Notes: generated from the sequence alone by a model not told the origin. 64,000 nucleotides of DNA from Desulfarculus baarsii DSM 2075 (GCF_000143965.1 NC_014365.1:2073501-2137500), one strand, 5' to 3'; numbered from the stretch's first letter, positions 27,073-36,402 are shown. Program-made: numbers and translations.

Positions 27073-29163
27073 ATGAGCGACAAAGTCAACCAAACCCGCA
27101 CTATCGCCCTGGTGGGCCACGGCGGGGCCGGCAAAACCTCCCTGGCCGAGGCCATGTTGTTCAACGCCAAGGCCGTCGATCGTCTGGGCAAGGTCGATGA
27201 AGGCAACACCGTGCTCGATTTCGAACCCGAGGAAATCAAGCGCGGCGGTAGCGTTTCCGCTTCTTTTGGCCATTATTCCCACAAAAAGCACGACGTGCAC
27301 CTGGTCGACTGCCCCGGTGACGACAACTTCCTCTTCGACGCGGCCTCGGCCCTGCGGGCGGTGGATGGGGCGATCATGGTCATCGACGCCATCGACGGCA
27401 TCAAGGTCCAGGGCGAGAAGGTCTGGCAGTTCGTGCAGGCCGCCCAGACGCCGGCGTTGGTGGTGGTCAACAAGATGGACCGCGAGCGGGCCAACTTCGA
27501 CGCGGCCGTCAACATGATCCCCGACATGCTGGGCGTCAAGGGCGTGCGCCTGCAACTGCCCATCGGCGCGGCCGACGGCTTCGGCGGCGTGGTCGATCTG
27601 CTCTCCAACAAGGCCTACACCTTCGCCAAGGACGGTTCGGGCAAGATGGAAATCGGCGAGATCCCCGCCGACATGGCCGACGAGGTGGAGGCCCTGCGCG
27701 AGTCGCTGATCGAAGACATCGCCGAGGCCGACGACAGCCTCATGGAGCGCTACCTTGAAGGCGAATCCGTCAGCGACGACGAGTTGGCCGCGGCCCTGAA
27801 AAAAGGCGTGATCGAGCGCCTGTTCGTGCCGGTGACCGCCTGCGCGGCCCTGCGCAACATCGGCGTGCAGAGCGTCATGGACCTGGTCAACCGCCTGCTG
27901 CCCTCGCCGGTGGAGGCCGGGGCGGTCAGCGGCGTCGATGTCAAGACCGGCGAGGAAATCCAGCGTCAACCCAGCGCCGACGAGCCCTTCTGCGGCCTGG
28001 TCTTCAAGACCGTGGCCGACCCCTTTGCCGGCCGGCTGTCGATGGTGCGCGTCTTCTCGGGCAAGCTGACCTCCGAGTTGCCCCTCCTGAACCCCAACAA
28101 GGACGCCAAGGAGCGCTTCGGCCAGCTTTACCTGCAAACCGGCAAGACCCAGAAGGCCATCGCCGAGGCCCTACCCGGCGACATCGTGGCCATTCCCAAG
28201 CTCAAGGAAACCGCCACCGGCGATACCCTCTGCGAGGACAAGAGCCCCATCAAGCTCCAGCCCGTGCCGCCCATGCCCGCGGTGATCAGCTACGCCATCG
28301 AGGCCAAGGAAAAGGGCGACGAGGAAAAGCTCTTCGCCGGCATCAACAAGCTGCTGGAGGAAGACCCCACCCTGCGCCTGGACCGCGATCCGGCCACCGG
28401 CGAGGCCCTGCTGGGCGGCATGGGCTCGGTGCACATCGAGACTACCCTGGAGCGCCTGCGCCGCAAGTTCAACGTCGAGGTCAACCTCAAGACGCCCAAG
28501 GTGCCCTACCGCGAGACCATCAAGGGTAAGACCAAGGTCCAGGGCCGCTACAAGAAACAAACCGGCGGCCGTGGCCAGTTCGGCGACACCTGGATCGAGA
28601 TCGAGCCGGCCGGCGAGGGCGAGGGCTATGTCTTCGTCGACGCCATCGTGGGCGGCTCCATTCCCCGGCAATATATCCCCGCCGTGGAAAAAGGCATCGG
28701 CGAGGCCCTGTTGCAGGGCGTCTTGGCCGGCTATCCCATGGTCGACGTCAAAGTCACGCTTTACGACGGCTCGTTCCACCCGGTGGACAGCTCGGAAATG
28801 GCCTTCAAGGTGGCCGGCTCCATGGGCTTCAAAAAAGGCGCGCCCCAGTGCAAGCCCACCATGCTCGAGCCGATCATGAAGTTGACCGTCACCGTGCCCG
28901 ACGACGCCATGGGCGACGTCATGGGCGACATCAGCTCGCGGCGCGGCCGAGTGCTGGGCATGGAGTCCAAGGGCTCGTTGCAGATCATCAGCGCCCTGGT
29001 GCCCATGGCCGAGGTGCTCGGCTACCAGCCCGAACTGACTTCGCTGACCGGCGGTCGCGGGGCCTTCTCCATGGAGATGGACCACTACGAGGAAGTGCCT
29101 GGCGACGTCCAGAAAAAGATCATCGAGGCCTATCAGGCCACCAAGAAGGAGGCCGAAAATTAA
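27073..29163 (+). CDS. Elongation factor G-like GTPase
   Basis: 696 residues with the full five-domain EF-G layout. G1 is GHGGAGKT (residues 15-22), G3 reads DCPGDD (79-84), and G4 is VNKMD. Domain II begins near residue 300 (FCGLVFKTVADPFAGRL), domain IV has GRGQFGDTWIEIEP, and domain V has RRGRVLGMESKG. In canonical EF-G and EF-Tu the G3 motif is D-x-P-G-H with a catalytic His; here that position is Asp83, as in paralogous EF-G2-type proteins, which also lack the His. It is therefore unlikely to be the housekeeping EF-G. CAGGAGCCGCC precedes the ATG. Confidence 0.92.
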   Translation: MSDKVNQTRTIALVGHGGAGKTSLAEAMLFNAKAVDRLGKVDEGNTVLDFEPEEIKRGGSVSASFGHYSHKKHDVHLVDCPGDDNFLFDAASALRAVDGAIMVIDAIDGIKVQGEKVWQFVQAAQTPALVVVNKMDRERANFDAAVNMIPDMLGVKGVRLQLPIGAADGFGGVVDLLSNKAYTFAKDGSGKMEIGEIPADMADEVEALRESLIEDIAEADDSLMERYLEGESVSDDELAAALKKGVIERLFVPVTACAALRNIGVQSVMDLVNRLLPSPVEAGAVSGVDVKTGEEIQRQPSADEPFCGLVFKTVADPFAGRLSMVRVFSGKLTSELPLLNPNKDAKERFGQLYLQTGKTQKAIAEALPGDIVAIPKLKETATGDTLCEDKSPIKLQPVPPMPAVISYAIEAKEKGDEEKLFAGINKLLEEDPTLRLDRDPATGEALLGGMGSVHIETTLERLRRKFNVEVNLKTPKVPYRETIKGKTKVQGRYKKQTGGRGQFGDTWIEIEPAGEGEGYVFVDAIVGGSIPRQYIPAVEKGIGEALLQGVLAGYPMVDVKVTLYDGSFHPVDSSEMAFKVAGSMGFKKGAPQCKPTMLEPIMKLTVTVPDDAMGDVMGDISSRRGRVLGMESKGSLQIISALVPMAEVLGYQPELTSLTGGRGAFSMEMDHYEEVPGDVQKKIIEAYQATKKEAEN

Positions 29164-29650
29164 TCACAAGGCCGCGATTCTGACGGTGAGCGACGGGGCG
29201 GCCGAGGGCAGACGTGAAGACGTCTCGGGCCCTCGGCTGGTCCAGATGCTCGAAGAGGCCGGCGTGCAAGTCATCGAAACGGCGGTTGTGCCCGACGAGA
29301 TGGACAAGATCTCGGCCCAGTTGCGCTTGTACGCCGATTACCTGAAGGTGAGCCTGGTGCTGACCACCGGCGGCACGGGCCTGAGCCGACGCGACGTAAC
29401 GCCCGAGGCCACCCGCCGGGTGTTGGAGCGCACCGTGCCCGGCTTGGCCGAGGCCATGCGCGCCGAAGGCCTGAAGATCACGCCCCACGCCGTGCTTTCG
29501 CGGGGGGTCTGCGGCATTCGCGGGGCCACGTTGATCATCAACCTGCCCGGCGGCCCCAACGCCGCCGTCGAGGGTTTGAAAATCATTCTGCCGGCCCTGC
29601 CCCACGGACTGAACAAGCTGCGCGGAGACACTAGTGACTGCGCCCGCTAG
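29159..29650 (+). CDS. mog: Molybdopterin adenylyltransferase (MogA/MoaB family), apparent ATT start
   Basis: Activates molybdopterin for molybdenum insertion (family knowledge). The frame reads INHKAAILTVSDGAAEGRRE; the first beta strand AAILTVSD is conserved in MogA/MoaB, as are LVLTTGGTGLSRRDVTPEAT and NLPGGPNAAVEGL. No ATG, GTG or TTG precedes that strand with a site nearby; GTG 29186 would remove it. A perfect AAGGAGG (29145-29151) ends 7 bases before ATT 29159, which overlaps the EF-G-like stop codon. 163 residues from ATT. Confidence 0.85.
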   Translation: MNHKAAILTVSDGAAEGRREDVSGPRLVQMLEEAGVQVIETAVVPDEMDKISAQLRLYADYLKVSLVLTTGGTGLSRRDVTPEATRRVLERTVPGLAEAMRAEGLKITPHAVLSRGVCGIRGATLIINLPGGPNAAVEGLKIILPALPHGLNKLRGDTSDCAR

Positions 29651-29707
29651 ACCGGTTGTGGGTAGCCACAACGGGGATAAGTGTTTGCTTATTCCGGAGA
29701 TGCTTGC

Positions 29708-30151
29708 ATGAAAGCGGCCCAGGGCGGCTTGGGCCGCGTCTTCGTGCTGCGCTTGGAAGACGGCGACCGCCTGCCCGATTGCCTCGAACGCTTCGTCGCC
29801 GAACAGGGCGTGGAGCGGGCATTCTGCGCCATGCTGGGCGGCGTGGGTTCAGGGCGTTTGATCGTCGGACCCGAGGACGGCCAGGCCAGGCCGGCGCAGC
29901 CCATGAACCTGCCCATCAGCGGCGTGCAAGAGGCCTTGGCCGTGGGCACGGTCTTCCCCGACCAAAACGGTCGGCCCAAGCTGCACATGCACGGGGCCAT
30001 GGGCCGCGCCGGTCAGACCATCACCGGCTGCATGCGCGCCGGGGTTGACACCTGGCAAATCGGCGAGGTGGTGATCATGGAGCTGACCGGTTTGACGGCC
30101 AACCGCAAGATCGACCCGGCCACCGGTTTCGAGCTGCTTTCGCTGGACTGA
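29708..30151 (+). CDS. PPC (DUF296) domain protein
   Basis: 147 residues forming one PPC/DUF296 domain, found in bacterial proteins of unclear role and in plant AT-hook proteins. GRVFVLRLEDGDRLPDCLERF starts the fold; the His cluster KLHMHGAMG, near residue 98, could bind metal, and the family Gly-rich AMLGGVGSGRL is present. GGAGATG lies before ATG 29708. It is 57 bases after the mog gene, likely in the same transcript. Bacterial role unknown. Confidence 0.85.
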   Translation: MKAAQGGLGRVFVLRLEDGDRLPDCLERFVAEQGVERAFCAMLGGVGSGRLIVGPEDGQARPAQPMNLPISGVQEALAVGTVFPDQNGRPKLHMHGAMGRAGQTITGCMRAGVDTWQIGEVVIMELTGLTANRKIDPATGFELLSLD

Positions 30152-30171
30152 AAACACAAGCCAAAACACCG

Positions 30172-30208
30172 CAACGCCGCTGGTTTGTTGATAAAACCAG
30201 CGGCGTTG
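30172..30208. terminator. Bidirectional rho-independent terminator
   Basis: CAACGCCGCTGGTTT (30172-30186) pairs perfectly with AAACCAGCGGCGTTG (30194-30208), loop of 7 bases. T-rich flanks exist on both strands (GGGTTTTG after it on plus, GTGTTTTGG on minus). It separates the convergent PPC and nitronate monooxygenase genes. Confidence 0.85.
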
Positions 30209-30238
30209 TGGGTTTTGACAACCGCCACGCGCCCTTGC

Positions 30239-31072
30239 TCAGGTCGCGGCTGGCGCCCCCACAATGCGGGCCACAAGCTGGGCCGCGTCGGGCAGATCGC
30301 CGATCAGGCCAGCGCACTGACCGGCCGGCCAAGCCTGGCCCCGCGCGCCGGGCAGATGTTGGCCCAGGGCCCGCATGAACACCCTGTCTTTACCTACCAA
30401 TTCGGTGTCTTGCTCTGTGGCCGCCAGCAAGGCCTCTTTCCAGGCGGGCTCGGCCACGCATTGGCTGCTGGCGATGAAGCGCGTGCCCACTTGAACACCG
30501 CAAGCGCCCAAGGCCAGGGCGGCCCGAAAGCCGCGATTGTCGGCCACTCCGCCGGCGGCCACAACGGGAACATCAACGGCGTCACAAACTGCGGGCACGA
30601 GAACCATTGTCGAAATCGCGCCAGGGCCCTGCAATCCTCCCGACTCGCCGCCCTCGGCAATGACCGCGTCCACACCGGTGTTTTGGGCTCGCAGCGCTCC
30701 GCGCACGCCGCCCACAACGTGCAAAACCCGCAAGCCCGCCTCGTGGCAGGCCGGAACGATCTCGTCGGGCGGGCCGGCCGAGGTGGTCACCGCCTTGATC
30801 CCCTGGCTGGCCAGCAGGCCGGCCAGGGTTGGCGAGGAGGCGTCGCGGGCGGCCAGGTTGACGCCAAAGGGCCGATCGGTCAGCTCGCGCACGCGCTGGA
30901 TGGCCCGCAACAAATCAGCGGGTTGTGGGTAGTTTTTGGCCACCAGCAGGCCGAATCCGCCGGCCTGGCTGACGGCGGCCACCAACTCGGGGTTGTTGAT
31001 GCGGCTCATGGCCCCCAAAATGACGGGATATGCGACGCCCAACAGCCTACACAGCGGATTTCGCTCGAACAT
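30239..31072 (-). CDS. Nitronate monooxygenase / FMN-dependent 2-nitropropane dioxygenase-like
   Basis: 277 residues, TIM-barrel flavoprotein of the NMO/FabK group. GAMSRINNPELVAAVSQAGGFGLL at the N-terminus binds FMN; GGESGG and VVAAGGVADNRGFRAALALG, then GVQVGTRF, are the phosphate-binding elements. It could act on nitronates or be an enoyl-reductase-like enzyme; the sequence does not decide. ATG 31072 has AGAGGG upstream, within the short gap to the DAHP synthase stop. Confidence 0.85.
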   Translation of the reverse strand: MFERNPLCRLLGVAYPVILGAMSRINNPELVAAVSQAGGFGLLVAKNYPQPADLLRAIQRVRELTDRPFGVNLAARDASSPTLAGLLASQGIKAVTTSAGPPDEIVPACHEAGLRVLHVVGGVRGALRAQNTGVDAVIAEGGESGGLQGPGAISTMVLVPAVCDAVDVPVVAAGGVADNRGFRAALALGACGVQVGTRFIASSQCVAEPAWKEALLAATEQDTELVGKDRVFMRALGQHLPGARGQAWPAGQCAGLIGDLPDAAQLVARIVGAPAAT

Positions 31073-31088
31073 CGGCCACAACCCTCTT

Positions 31089-32120
31089 TCAGAGCATTTT
31101 GGCCTGGCGGCGCAGTTCGAAAACCTGGCGCACCAGGGGCGTGAGTTTCTTGAAGTCGGCGCTGAGGCTCTGGGCCCCGTCGCAGAGGGCCTCCTCTGGC
31201 TTGTGATGCACTTCGACCATCAGGCCGTCGGCCCCGGCGGCGATGCCGGCCAGGGCCATGTCCGGCACGATCTGGCGCACGCCGGTGCCGTGGCTGGGGT
31301 CGACCAGCACGGGCAGGTGATAGCGTTTTTTCAGCCAGGCCACGTTGTTGAGGTTTAGCACGTTGCGGTAGACCGGGTCGACGGTCTTGTCGCCGCGTTC
31401 GCAGAGGATAACCTTGGTGTTGCCGTCGTAGAGGCGCAGGGCCGCGCCCAAAAATTCGCTGATGGAGACGTGGTCGCCGCGCTTGAGCACCACGGGTTTG
31501 GGGTTTTTCATCTCGGCCAGGGCGTCGAGCAGGGTGTAGTTGAGGCAGTTGCGCGCGCCGACCTGCCAGATATCGATATCATACTCTACAAATAAATGTA
31601 TATCTCTGGCGTCCATTATTTCGGTGATGACCGGGATGCCGAACTTTTCGCGGGCCTCGGCCAGCAGCTTCAGGCCGTCCTCGCGCAGGCCCTGAAAGCT
31701 GCGGTGGATCGTGCGCGGCTTGAAAGCCCCGCCGCGCAGGATGTTGGCCCCGGCGTCCACTACCAGCTTGGCCGTTTTCATCAATTGGTCGCGGCTTTCG
31801 ATGGCGCAGGGCCCGGCGATGACGGCCAAGTCCTTGCCGATGCGCAGTCCGCTACCCAAGCGGATGATCGAGGGCCGGGGATGAAAATCGCGGGTCAGTT
31901 CCTTGCAGGGGTCGGAGATGCGAATGACGTCGAGGACGTAGTCCAGGGCGCGGTAGGCCCCTTCGTCGATGGCCCGGGTGTCGCCTTTCAGGCCGACCAG
32001 GATGAAGGTGTCGCCCCGGGAAATGTCGAGCATCTCGGGCGGGAAGCCGTCGTTGCCCAACCTTTCGACCAGGCGCTCCAGTTGCTTTTCGCCTGCCTTG
32101 GCCTCCATCTGGATGATCAT
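31089..32120 (-). CDS. aroF: 3-deoxy-7-phosphoheptulonate synthase (DAHP synthase, type I beta)
   Basis: First step of the shikimate pathway. 343 residues. A ferredoxin-like/ACT-like N-terminal domain (residues 1-70, from [17 protein letters not shown]) marks the Thermotoga-type enzymes with inbuilt feedback control. The KDO8P/DAHP core follows: [29 protein letters not shown] and DPSHGTG. ATG 32120 overlaps the stop of the preceding Mut7-C gene by 4 bases. Confidence 0.93.
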   Translation of the reverse strand: MIIQMEAKAGEKQLERLVERLGNDGFPPEMLDISRGDTFILVGLKGDTRAIDEGAYRALDYVLDVIRISDPCKELTRDFHPRPSIIRLGSGLRIGKDLAVIAGPCAIESRDQLMKTAKLVVDAGANILRGGAFKPRTIHRSFQGLREDGLKLLAEAREKFGIPVITEIMDARDIHLFVEYDIDIWQVGARNCLNYTLLDALAEMKNPKPVVLKRGDHVSISEFLGAALRLYDGNTKVILCERGDKTVDPVYRNVLNLNNVAWLKKRYHLPVLVDPSHGTGVRQIVPDMALAGIAAGADGLMVEVHHKPEEALCDGAQSLSADFKKLTPLVRQVFELRRQAKML

Positions 32121-32623
32121 GAGCCTTGCTCCGCGATTTCTGACCGGTTGGCGTCGCCGCGCCGGCCGTTGGGATGGATGGGCCAGGCGCCGGCCTGGCG
32201 CAGAAATTCCAGCGCCCGTTGGCCGTGGCTGCCCGGCCAAAAGACCTTGCCGCAGCGAGGGCACTGCGTGAAGCGCTCGGCCGTCATCAAGACGTGATCG
32301 GCGACCACGGCCGCGGCCTGATCCCGCCCGATGGCGCGCACGGGCTGGTTGCACTCCAGGCAACGGGTGAAGAACGCCTCGGGCCGGATGTTCAGGCCCG
32401 GCAGGCCAACGGTCTGGCGCAGTTGATCGACCAGGCGGTCATGTTCGATGAAGACCACGCCCCGCCGCCCGCGCAGCTTGACGCGGCGGGTGAGGAGCAG
32501 TTGGTCGGGCGGCGGCTGGGAAGGCGGCCGTTGGAGGAGCGTCGCGTCCAAACCCAGCAGCCGCAGCCATCTGGCCAGGCGGCCCAGCATCGCATCGACC
32601 AAGATGCGCTCTACTTCAGCCAC
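32117..32623 (-). CDS. Mut7-C (PIN-like) domain protein
   Basis: 168 residues. RILVDAMLGRLARWLRLLGLD is the Mut7-C N-terminal signature of a PIN-like putative RNase with acidic residues, and the C-terminal zinc ribbon has FTRCLECNQPV and TQCPRCGKVFWPGSHGQ. GTG 32623 is used because the conserved Asp of ILVDAML must be included; it overlaps the end of the DUF4292-like gene by 13 bases. Nuclease activity is inferred from the fold only. Confidence 0.85.
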   Translation of the reverse strand: MAEVERILVDAMLGRLARWLRLLGLDATLLQRPPSQPPPDQLLLTRRVKLRGRRGVVFIEHDRLVDQLRQTVGLPGLNIRPEAFFTRCLECNQPVRAIGRDQAAAVVADHVLMTAERFTQCPRCGKVFWPGSHGQRALEFLRQAGAWPIHPNGRRGDANRSEIAEQGS

Positions 32624-33438
32624 CGCACTTCGATCCCCTTGGGCGTTGGCGCCTCGAAGACCTTGCCGTCGACCGGTTCGTTGATCAGCAGTTCGTCGTT
32701 TTCCAAGGCCAGGGCTCGGCCGTCGGCGGATTCGATCTCGACCGTGCGCGGATAGCGCCAGGGGCCGCCGGTCGTGAATTTGTCGAAACGGCACAGAAAG
32801 TTATAGGGCCCTTCGTGCTGGCGCAGTCGGCCCTGGCGGATGGAATAATCGGCCAGGTCGAACTCCACCGTCTCGACGATGCGCGCCGGGCCGTCGGTGA
32901 TGGTGAGCATGGCCGCGCCGGGCTGGGCTGGGGCGGTTTCTTGCAGATTGTCCGAGCGCAAAAACGGCACGCCGCCGCCGAGGATGGTGAAAACTTCATC
33001 GGGCGAGAGGTTGACGCCCAGAAAGGCGGCCACGTTTTGCCTGGTGGCCCGGCCCAGATAGAGCCGGTTTTCGTCAAAGGAAAGCACGGAGAGCTTGTTG
33101 CCGTCGGCGATCATGCGCAGCACCGGCTGACCAAAGGGGCCCAAAACGTCAGCCCGCAGGCGGTCGGGGTAGACGCCGTAGATGACATGATCGCCGGAGA
33201 GATCACGGCCTTCGGCGGTGCGCGCGCTCAGCGAGCCCTGCATGACGAAGCTGCGCACGTTGGCCTGACGCTCTTGCAAGCGGGCGACGGCCTGTTGGGG
33301 GCTGGGCAGTTCGCCCATGGTCGGTCCGTCGATGGTCGTGGCGCAGCCGCTCATCAGCCAGACCATGGCGATGAGGGTCGCCATCAGTGTCTGGCCGCAT
33401 AAACGCCCTCCTCGCCTATGGGTTGGCCTTGGCGCCAT
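32611..33438 (-). CDS. DUF4292/LolB-like outer-membrane lipoprotein
   Basis: 275 residues with a basic N-terminus and lipobox WLMSGC, so a lipoprotein. After a helical linker (QQAVARLQERQANVRSF) come beta strands typical of the LolB/LppX-like half-barrel (VIYGVYPDRLRADVLGPFGQ, KLSVLSFDENRLYLG). Family members are thought to aid lipid or lipoprotein transfer to the outer membrane. AAGGG precedes ATG 33438; the start overlaps the TPR gene by 23 bases. Confidence 0.8.
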   Translation of the reverse strand: MAPRPTHRRGGRLCGQTLMATLIAMVWLMSGCATTIDGPTMGELPSPQQAVARLQERQANVRSFVMQGSLSARTAEGRDLSGDHVIYGVYPDRLRADVLGPFGQPVLRMIADGNKLSVLSFDENRLYLGRATRQNVAAFLGVNLSPDEVFTILGGGVPFLRSDNLQETAPAQPGAAMLTITDGPARIVETVEFDLADYSIRQGRLRQHEGPYNFLCRFDKFTTGGPWRYPRTVEIESADGRALALENDELLINEPVDGKVFEAPTPKGIEVRWLK

Positions 33439-35158
33439 GATCGCCCTTTTCCAGTTGCCGGCGCACCTGGGTCAGCTTGGCGCGCAGTTGGTCCGAGTTG
33501 CCATCGCGCAACTCCAGGGCCTTGGCGTAGGCCTTTTCGGCCTCGCGCAGCTTGCCCAGCTTTTTGCACGCATCACCAAGGTGTTCGTAGATCTCCGGGT
33601 CGGCTTCGCCAGATTGAACAGCCCGCGAAAGATATGTGTAGGCCTCCTCGTATTGGCTTTTTTGGTAGAAAACCCAACCCAGGCTGTCGAGAATGTAGCC
33701 GCTCTGGGGCTCCACGGCCAGGGCCCGGCGGATGAGGTTTTCAGCCTCGTCCAGATCGCCGCCCTCCTCGGTCATGACATAGCCCAGATAATTGAGCGCC
33801 CGGGCGTGGCGTTCGTCCAACTCGACGGCTTCGGACATCAATTCCATGGCCTCGTCGCGCCGGCCGTCCTTGTCCAGCACCACGCCCAACCGAAAATGTA
33901 TCTCGGCGTTTTTGGGCTCCAGCGACATGGCCTCGCGCAAGAGGTTTTCCGCGGCGGTGACATTGCCCTGGACGTCGTTGACCGCGGCCATGGCCACCAG
34001 GATGTCGGCGTCCTCGGGCGCGTGCTTGCGGGCCATGCTCAGGCTGCGCAAGGCCTCGTTGGTGCGACCGTTTTTGACCAGGATGTCGGCCATGTGCAGG
34101 CGCGCGTCCACGTACATGTCGGAATCTGGCGGAATGCGCTCGAAGGCCGTCAGGGCCTGATCGCCCTTGCCGCCGTCCTGCAAGGAAACGCCAAGGTAAT
34201 ACCTGGCGCGATGGTTGTCCGGTTCATCCTTGGCGATGGCGCGAAACTCCTCGGCGGCCTGGTTGTACTTGCCTTGCTCGTAATAGACCAGGCCGATCTT
34301 CAGGCGCACCTCGCTGTCGTCGCGGCTGAGCCCCTTGACCACGGCGAACTCGCGCAGGGCCTCTTGATAACGGCCGGTGCTGAGGTAAAAGCGGCCCAGG
34401 CGGTCGTGGCCGGCGGTGGAGTCGGGGTTCAAGTCCAGCACGCGCAGATAGGTCGCCTCGGCGTCGCGGTATTTGTGCTGCATCTCGTAGACCGCGCCCA
34501 GCTCGAACAACACGGCCTCGAAATTGGGCGCGATGAGCAGGGCCGCCTTGAGCTGAACCTCGGCCTGGCGATAGCGCCGCAAAGAGGCCAAGGCCTGGCC
34601 CAGATAGTAGCGGGCCAGGGCCAGGCGCGGCCGCAGCTTGACCAAGTCGCGCAGCACTTGCACGGCCTGCTCCATGCGGCCTTGATCCATGTAGAGCGTG
34701 CCCAGGTATAGCCTGGCTTCTTCCTGATCCGGGTCCAGGGTCGTGGCCCGCTCGAAGGCCTTGACCGCGTTGTTCAGGTCTTGGCGCGAGGAATAAATGC
34801 CGCCCAGCAGCAGCCAACCGTCAACCAGCTCTGGATTGAGCTCGATGGCCTGGCGGGCCTCCTTCTCGGCTTCGTCGGTTCTGCCCACGCCCAGCAGGAT
34901 CCGCGAAACCTCGATGTGCAAAAAGGCGCTTTTGGGGTCGATCTTGATACCTTGGCGCAGCAGCTCCAGGGCCTTGTTGGTGTCGCCGTTTTCCAGGGCC
35001 ATCTGGGCCGCGCCGTAGAGGGCCAACGAGTCGGTCAGCGACGAAACGGGCGCGTCAACCTTGGCCGGCGGGGCTTGCGGCGTCACCGTGGCGCAGCCGG
35101 CCGTCAGCAACATCAGCGCCAGGCCCCACAGGGCCGCGGCGCGTTTGAAAAATGCCAT
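33416..35158 (-). CDS. TPR-repeat lipoprotein
   Basis: 580 residues. Signal peptide with lipobox LLTAGC, then about fourteen tetratricopeptide repeats from residue ~45 to the C-terminus (for example ALELLRQGIKIDPKSAFLHI, AEATYLRVLDLNPDSTAGHD, AENLIRRALAVEPQSGYILD). Such proteins scaffold envelope complexes such as secretion or outer-membrane assembly machines. ATG 35158 gives a normal signal peptide; ATG 35179 is in frame. It follows the sigma factor gene closely. Confidence 0.88.
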   Translation of the reverse strand: MAFFKRAAALWGLALMLLTAGCATVTPQAPPAKVDAPVSSLTDSLALYGAAQMALENGDTNKALELLRQGIKIDPKSAFLHIEVSRILLGVGRTDEAEKEARQAIELNPELVDGWLLLGGIYSSRQDLNNAVKAFERATTLDPDQEEARLYLGTLYMDQGRMEQAVQVLRDLVKLRPRLALARYYLGQALASLRRYRQAEVQLKAALLIAPNFEAVLFELGAVYEMQHKYRDAEATYLRVLDLNPDSTAGHDRLGRFYLSTGRYQEALREFAVVKGLSRDDSEVRLKIGLVYYEQGKYNQAAEEFRAIAKDEPDNHRARYYLGVSLQDGGKGDQALTAFERIPPDSDMYVDARLHMADILVKNGRTNEALRSLSMARKHAPEDADILVAMAAVNDVQGNVTAAENLLREAMSLEPKNAEIHFRLGVVLDKDGRRDEAMELMSEAVELDERHARALNYLGYVMTEEGGDLDEAENLIRRALAVEPQSGYILDSLGWVFYQKSQYEEAYTYLSRAVQSGEADPEIYEHLGDACKKLGKLREAEKAYAKALELRDGNSDQLRAKLTQVRRQLEKGDHGAKANP

Positions 35159-35190
35159 CGAGCGCACGAGCACTCCCATCCAGGCCGGCG

Positions 35191-36231
35191 TCAGTCGCCG
35201 GCGATCAGGTCCGCAAACTGTCCTTTGAAGTCGGGAATCTGTTCCTGCATGAATTCGCCGAGTTTTTCCATCAAGCGCACCTGCAGTTGGCGAATGCGCT
35301 CCCTGCTCACCCCATGGCGGTCGCCAACCTCGCTGAGCGTCTGGGGATTTTCGGCCAGCAATCTATTGTCAAGGATGTCTTGCTCCTTGTCATCCAAGGT
35401 CTGGCGAAATTCCATCAATTTCCGATGAAACAACTGGCGCAGTTCGCTGTCGGCCAGGTCTTGCTCGGCCGTGGGGCGCGGCGACGGCAACAGGTTTTTG
35501 TGGGTGTCGTCCGAGTCGTCGCGCACCGGCGCGTCCAGGCTCAACTCCCAGGAGTCCAGCCGTTGCTCCATGTCCACGACGTCTTTTTCGCTGACGCCCA
35601 GGCGCTGGCCCAACAGGCGCGGCCCCGGCGTCACGCCCTGGGCCTGGAGCTTTTCCTTTTCGCGCCGCAGCTTGTAGAACAGTTTGCGTTGGGCCTGGGT
35701 GGTGCCCACGCGGACCAAGCGCCAGTTGTCCATGATGAACTTGAGAATATAGGCCTTGATCCAAAACGAAGCGTAATAGGAAAATTTGATGCCCCGAAAG
35801 GGGTCGAACTTCTGCACGGCCTGCAACAGGCCCATGTTGCCTTCTTGAATCAAGTCGAGGAGGTTGCGCATCCAATAACGCTGATGCTCCATGGCGATCT
35901 TGACCACCAGGCGCAGATTGCTGGTGACCAGCATGGCCGCGGCCTCGGGGTCTTGTTCCTCGACAAAACGCCGCGCCAAGGCGTCCTCCTCCTCGCGGCT
36001 GAGCAGAGGGTATTGCCTGGCCTCCCACAGATAGCGTTGCAGGGCGCTGGTGGTCGCCGAGGCGGGGACCAAGCCGCCCTCGCTCTCGTCCGGAAGCGCC
36101 GTCCGCTCGCCATCCAACGAGCCATCATCATCATCATCGACGGCCAACTCCGGGTCGAGGATCTCCAACTCCCGGTCGTCGGCCGATTCGTCGGCGAGGA
36201 TGATTTCATCGGGGGGCAAGTCGCGGTTCAT
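35191..36231 (-). CDS. rpoH: RNA polymerase sigma factor, RpoH (sigma-32) type
   Basis: 346 residues. Region 2 is clear: LVTSNLRLVVKIAMEHQRYW, DLIQEGNMGLLQAVQKFDPF and FSYYASFWIKAYILKFIMDNW, with the RpoH-like VRVGTTQAQRKLFYKLR stretch just after. Region 4 holds the HTH LSEVGDRHGVSRERIRQLQVRLMEKL. The first ~55 residues are strongly acidic (run of five Asp) and have no counterpart in enterobacterial RpoH of 284 residues. GGCGGAG precedes the ATG. Whether it is the main heat-shock sigma factor is inference. Confidence 0.88.
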   Translation of the reverse strand: MNRDLPPDEIILADESADDRELEILDPELAVDDDDDGSLDGERTALPDESEGGLVPASATTSALQRYLWEARQYPLLSREEEDALARRFVEEQDPEAAAMLVTSNLRLVVKIAMEHQRYWMRNLLDLIQEGNMGLLQAVQKFDPFRGIKFSYYASFWIKAYILKFIMDNWRLVRVGTTQAQRKLFYKLRREKEKLQAQGVTPGPRLLGQRLGVSEKDVVDMEQRLDSWELSLDAPVRDDSDDTHKNLLPSPRPTAEQDLADSELRQLFHRKLMEFRQTLDDKEQDILDNRLLAENPQTLSEVGDRHGVSRERIRQLQVRLMEKLGEFMQEQIPDFKGQFADLIAGD

Positions 36232-36402
36232 CGGGCTCCGCCTGGGGTGTTTGACAAGGCAACCTTCATCGGCCGACGCGGGCGTCGCCGTCGCGCCATG
36301 GGCCGCACAAGAGAGTTATGATACTATCATCTCGTATTGATAGCTAGTTTTCTTGAGGATACTGCCCACTCGAACCCGCGGCAAGCAAAAAGGAGGAAGG
36401 CC

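Noticed and set aside
29186-29650. GTG 29186 as the start of the mog gene
   Set aside because: It would delete the conserved first beta strand and has no ribosome binding site, whereas AAGGAGG is correctly spaced from ATT 29159.
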